A stretch of 64,000 bases of DNA from an uncultured Victivallales bacterium (GTDB taxonomy: Bacteria; Verrucomicrobiota; Lentisphaeria; Victivallales; UBA1829): assembly GCA_934644965.1 (NCBI GenBank), contig CAKUDG010000018.1, positions 1 to 64,000 of the forward strand, given 5' to 3'. Each line of letters begins with the position of its first letter. Within the stretch, counting starts at the first letter, position 1. Below the pieces are notes generated by a model, which saw nothing but the letters and a program-made list of their open reading frames with translations, ran no database searches and had not been told where the DNA came from. Of the stretch, positions 60,878 to 64,000 are shown in pieces. The translations under genes and the position numbers were made by a program.

Positions 60878-62446
60878 TCAGGAGAAGTAATCCTGGAAAT
60901 AGACCATCAAAGCCGGATCGCGCAATTTTTTGATGGCTTTGTATTCAAGCTGGCGGATGCGCTCTCTTGTGAGATTGAAGATCTTGCTGACTTCCACAAG
61001 AGTCATGGGCTGATTCCCAGAAAGGCCAAAACGCAGTTTGATGATCTGCTGTTCTCTTTCCGTCAAGGTGTCGAGAGCGGTTTTGAGACGGGAACACATC
61101 ATTTTGAATGCGAGTTTTTTTGCTGGGTCCGCAGATTCGCCTTCGGAGATGAGATTTTCAAGGAATGCTCCGTCGCTGTTGGACAGCGGGGCCTGAAGAG
61201 AGATGGCCTGACATGCCATTTTCTTGATGGCGCTGACTCTTTCCCTGGGCATCTGGAGGATGGAAGCCAGTTCTTCATCGGAGGGATCGCATCCGTTGAG
61301 AAGGATGTAGTTCTGCTCCGCACGATTGATTTTTGAAATGGCCTGGAGCATGTGGGAAGGCAGACGGATCACCCTCGACTGACTGGCAACCGCCTTTGAA
61401 ATGGACTGCTTGATCCACCATGTGGCATAGGTGGAGAATTTATGCCCCAGACGGTAATCGAATTTTTCCGTGGCATGGATCAGACCGAGATTTCCTTCCT
61501 GAATCAGATCTCCGGTCTGGACGCTGCTGTTGCGGTAATGCCTCACGAGGCTGACGACAAGGCGGAGATTGGCGATCAGAATTCTGTTCTGATATTCTTC
61601 AATGGACTGGAAACATTTTTCCAAAGCGCGCATGGTCGTTTTGAATTCTTCGATGTCCATCAGAAGCTTAGCCTCGACTTCCTCTTTTTTTCCGGGGAGG
61701 ACTTTTTCGGCAAGACTTGAGTGCCCCTCATGGATTTCCAAACTCATCAGGAAAATCTGAGCCACCTTGTACCATTCTCTCAGGAGGTTGCTGTGCATGG
61801 GATAGCGCATGAGGAGTCCGATCCCTTTTTCCCTTTCCTTTCTGAGTTCGTCACTGTTCCCGGCGAGGAAATGTCCTTTGAGCCGTTCATAGGTGCCTGC
61901 GATCATTTCTCCCCAGGGACGGGCATGCGAGAAAAGAAAAGCCGTCTGGTTCATATTTCTGATTTCAGGGGGAAGTGCGGACTGGCGGAAGACATCGTCC
62001 ATGTTTTCCTCTGAACAGGTCTCCAGGATCTTGATATGTTCCTGAAAAACGAAGCCGAAACGGTAGAGAAGACGGCGGATTTCATCACGGGATTCTTCAA
62101 TTTTTTCCCAGACAGCAAATTCATCTTCCTGGGTCATCGGTTCGCTGTCATTGAGATGCCTGTAATAGATTTTAAGCGAATCGGTTTCTTCTGCATTGTT
62201 GTCTGTTTTTGCGGCGGAAGAGGAGGAGGAAGAGGTCTGTTTTGGAAGGGACGCATTGTTTACGGAGGAGGGTTCCCCTGCCTTCCCCCGGGAAGGAGAA
62301 GGTGCCATCCCGCCATTTTTTTTTGTATTGCCGACTGCGGAATGAGTGCGGAGAGACCGCTGTTTCCCGGAGGTGTGAAGATCTTTCTCAATCTCCGTAT
62401 TATTATGCAGTCCGTTTGAATTTTCTTTTTTTCTGCAGGCGGCCAT
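60878..62446 (-). CDS. Primary-type sigma-70 factor (RpoD/SigA-like)
   Basis: A 522-residue sigma factor. A disordered Ser/Lys-rich N-terminus (1-87) replaces region 1.1. Region 1.2 is near 88-120 (LKIYYRHLNDSEPMTQEDEF). A non-conserved region of about 165 residues follows. Region 2 (about 286-366) contains NLRLVVSLVRHYRN, DLIQEGNLGLIHATEKFD and FSTYATWWIKQSISKAV. Regions 3 and 4 end with TLTEREQQIIKLRFG and FNLTRERIRQLEYKAIKKL. All features needed for -10 and -35 recognition are present. It may be the housekeeping factor or a group 2 paralogue. Confidence 0.9.
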   Translation of the reverse strand: MAACRKKENSNGLHNNTEIEKDLHTSGKQRSLRTHSAVGNTKKNGGMAPSPSRGKAGEPSSVNNASLPKQTSSSSSSAAKTDNNAEETDSLKIYYRHLNDSEPMTQEDEFAVWEKIEESRDEIRRLLYRFGFVFQEHIKILETCSEENMDDVFRQSALPPEIRNMNQTAFLFSHARPWGEMIAGTYERLKGHFLAGNSDELRKEREKGIGLLMRYPMHSNLLREWYKVAQIFLMSLEIHEGHSSLAEKVLPGKKEEVEAKLLMDIEEFKTTMRALEKCFQSIEEYQNRILIANLRLVVSLVRHYRNSSVQTGDLIQEGNLGLIHATEKFDYRLGHKFSTYATWWIKQSISKAVASQSRVIRLPSHMLQAISKINRAEQNYILLNGCDPSDEELASILQMPRERVSAIKKMACQAISLQAPLSNSDGAFLENLISEGESADPAKKLAFKMMCSRLKTALDTLTEREQQIIKLRFGLSGNQPMTLVEVSKIFNLTRERIRQLEYKAIKKLRDPALMVYFQDYFS

Positions 62447-62494
62447 ATCCGTTTTTCATCCCGGAGCTGAGTTCTGGATATTGAATGCACTGAT

Positions 62495-62522
62495 AATCTA
62501 TCCGCAGATCAGTCCAATTCAA
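62495..62522 (-). promoter_or_regulatory. Promoter for the sigma factor gene
   Basis: On the minus strand: TTGAAT (62522-62517), 16-base spacer, TAGATT (62500-62495). Confidence 0.6.
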
Positions 62523-62577
62523 GATTCCGGCGGGGTGAGTTCCCGATAAAAAGACGGAAAAAATCCTTCCTGCGTGA

Positions 62578-62605
62578 TTGACAAAATTCTGAACTGCGCT
62601 ATATT
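62578..62605 (+). promoter_or_regulatory. Promoter for tRNA-Ala
   Basis: Perfect TTGACA (62578-62583), 16-base spacer, TATATT (62600-62605) followed by A, about 19 bases before the tRNA. Confidence 0.8.
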
Positions 62606-62623
62606 AATCAAACCAAATCAAAC

Positions 62624-62700
62624 GGGGCAGTAGCTCAGTTGGCTAGAGCGATACGTTCGCATCGTATAGGTCGTGAGTTCGAATCTCATCTGCTCCACCA
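62624..62700 (+). tRNA. tRNA-Ala (CGC anticodon)
   Basis: Acceptor GGGGCAG pairs with CTGCTCC including the G3-T70 wobble that identifies alanine tRNAs; discriminator A and encoded CCA. The anticodon loop TTCGCAT gives CGC, reading GCG. Confidence 0.96.
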
Positions 62701-62708
62701 GAAATCCC

Positions 62709-62738
62709 GCCCTTTTGAGCAATCGAAAGGGCTTTTTT
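62709..62738 (+). terminator. Terminator of tRNA-Ala
   Basis: Stem GCCCTTT/AAAGGGC (62709-62715 with 62726-62732) followed by six T residues. Confidence 0.8.
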
Positions 62739-63369
62739 GTACTCAAATAGCCAATTCTATACCCATTTGACCGTTTTTTTAACTCCCCACAAATTTCACA
62801 ACACAACGAAACCTTGAATCTCTGCATTGTCCCTCTTTTTTCCCTCTTTGTGTTTTTCCGATATGATCTGCCGATCCATTCTCTCGGGGAACTAGAGAGT
62901 GCCTGCTTTTCGATTGGAGAAGCAAAGACCAGGCAGGAAAAACACATAAAAAAAACGACCTCCAGATTCCGGACTTTGAAAAACGGAATTCCCCGATTGC
63001 AAAAAAATATCTTGTAACTGATTTCATGATAAAGAAGACAGTCAAAATGTATGCAGTCGACAGGGGAAATATGTTCGGCTCTGATTTTTTTACATTATGC
63101 CGCTCAATTTTTTTTCTACGAATATGAATAGCATTCAGTTTTCTCTTTGGAATATATGCAGTATTCTTTTGGGAAAAGAATGAAACGGGATTTTTTTCAA
63201 AAACAGCAGAAAATACGGAATACCGGAATCCCCGCGAAGAATGGAAGATTGCCTCGGGAGCTCGAAGGCAGGCAAGTCATAAAGAATCAAGGCACCCCTC
63301 CTATTTCGAGAATTATGGCGTCTTTCAGATCTTATTTTGTCTTAGAATATCCATCCAACCTGCTGAAAA
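62739..63369. other. AT-rich region without a supported gene
   Basis: Small open frames on both strands (for example 63147-63377 plus) have no family-like sequence and no clear ribosome binding site. The drop in G+C relative to the rest of the window begins here and runs to the small membrane-protein gene. Confidence 0.45.
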
Positions 63370-63648
63370 TTATTTAAAAAGCATGATTTTCTTAGAACCG
63401 AATGGAATCCAATATGCCACAGAATACCAGCCATTGTTTTCAAGATAATAAACAATGATCAACCCTTTTGCATTATATTTATATGTAATCCAGATATCTT
63501 CATAATGAACGTCTTCCAATTTAGAGTCGCTCAATTTTGCAATATCATTCTTTTTTTCGTGAATTCCCAGTATCAATAAAGAAACAAGTAATGGGAAAAA
63601 CACCAAACAAATAAATGTTATCATGACATATAACATTCTGTTTTTCAT
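63370..63648 (-). CDS. Small membrane protein of unknown function
   Basis: A 92-residue hypothetical protein. An N-terminal hydrophobic segment (about residues 5-28, VMITFICLVFFPLLVSLLIL) is a membrane anchor or signal peptide. The rest is polar with several Tyr and Trp (YEDIWITYKYNAKG, GWYSVAYWIPFG), suggesting an exported beta domain. TGGAGA is about 11 bases upstream of the start. The gene is AT-rich unlike most of the window and could be recently acquired. No family recognised. Confidence 0.5.
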   Translation of the reverse strand: MKNRMLYVMITFICLVFFPLLVSLLILGIHEKKNDIAKLSDSKLEDVHYEDIWITYKYNAKGLIIVYYLENNGWYSVAYWIPFGSKKIMLFK

Positions 63649-64000
63649 GACAGATGTATCTCCAGTATTCCGGACAGGTTCTGCTAAGGAATTGTTGTAA
63701 GGGGCCTTGATTTACTGTATTTCCCAGATAACCGATTGCAAGTTCTGAAAGAACAGATTTTGTCCGGAATCTGTTGTTGCCGAATCGAATGAATCTTTTT
63801 GGAGTTTTGAAAATTCACCGAATGCCGGACACCGGAAGGGAACTCAAGCGGAAATGAAAAATCTTTTCCTCTGATGCGTTATAAGCAGGTCCATCCGCTT
63901 TGTGTCAGGAGAACGCTCAGGAGATTCTTCACCGGGCGCAAGTCGCGATTCATCTTTGGAAACACGGCGCAATGATTGCCGCAGGAGACAGAAAGGAATG
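63649..64000. other. Window end without a supported gene
   Basis: The sequence becomes more GC-balanced after 63850. No complete open frame with family character was found; a gene could begin beyond the window edge. Confidence 0.35.

Noticed and set aside
62618..62947. Minus-strand frame ending over tRNA-Ala
   Set aside because: The C-terminal sequence (RMRFELTTYTMRTYRSSQ) is the well-known artefact of translating the complement of a tRNA gene.

Overview
The window is about 64 kb of a Gram-negative bacterial chromosome at roughly 50-55 % G+C. I infer a member of the PVC group, most likely Lentisphaerota (Victivallales-like) or a relative. The reasons are a DapL-type LL-diaminopimelate aminotransferase, multi-domain Ser/Thr kinases, a secreted squalene-cyclase-like repeat protein, Mla-type lipid transport genes and an LpxH-like enzyme. 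The lineage is an inference from gene content, not a marker-gene placement. I see no rRNA, insertion sequence, prophage or CRISPR array. Three tRNA genes are present (Pro-CGG, Thr-TGT, Ala-CGC).

Layout. 1-7.4 kb: tRNA-Pro, a 2-Cys peroxiredoxin, glucose-6-phosphate dehydrogenase (zwf), a secreted prenyltransferase-like repeat protein, and a convergent membrane Ser/Thr kinase. 8.0-15.6 kb: a sugar-metabolism cluster of GntR/LacI-type regulator, ROK kinase, amidohydrolase, sugar-1-phosphate nucleotidyltransferase, NahK-like anomeric kinase, NAD-dependent epimerase and HAD phosphatase. It reads as a route for capturing and activating hexoses or N-acetylhexosamines. 16-24 kb: housekeeping genes (rhomboid protease, glgA, queA, gpmI, a stand-alone 5'-3' exonuclease, ispD). 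24.2-28 kb: an LpxH-like phosphoesterase, tRNA-Thr, an AT-rich orphan HsdR-N-type nuclease and a TIM-barrel sugar isomerase. 28.7-32.7 kb: lactate permease, dapL and a UPF0489 (peptide-arginase-like) gene. 32.7-33.1 kb: a dense array of short hairpins. 33.1-38.2 kb, minus strand: a compact five-gene type II ketosynthase cluster (ligase, condensation-fold acyltransferase, ACP, chain-length-factor-like protein, ketosynthase), probably a small undescribed biosynthetic pathway. 38.5-42 kb: a complete sugar ABC importer. 42-49 kb: NUDIX hydrolase, coaE, a Rho factor with a very long Q/N-rich extension, an FtsB-like protein and a MarR regulator. 48.3-52.6 kb: a Trp/Pro-rich repeat protein followed by mlaE-mlaF-mlaD. 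52.6-58.6 kb: a 1262-residue kinase with a duplicated output region, an NtrC-like regulator that has lost its phospho-acceptor Asp and its GAFTGA loop, and a small exported protein. 59-64 kb: rpmB, an AsmA-like protein, a primary-type sigma factor, tRNA-Ala and an AT-rich end with one small membrane-protein gene.

Across the window many genes are preceded by the same promoter form, TTGAAn with a 16-17 bp spacer and TATATT (usually followed by A). I listed these wherever spacing and position fit. Strong hairpin terminators are given where stem and T-run are both visible.
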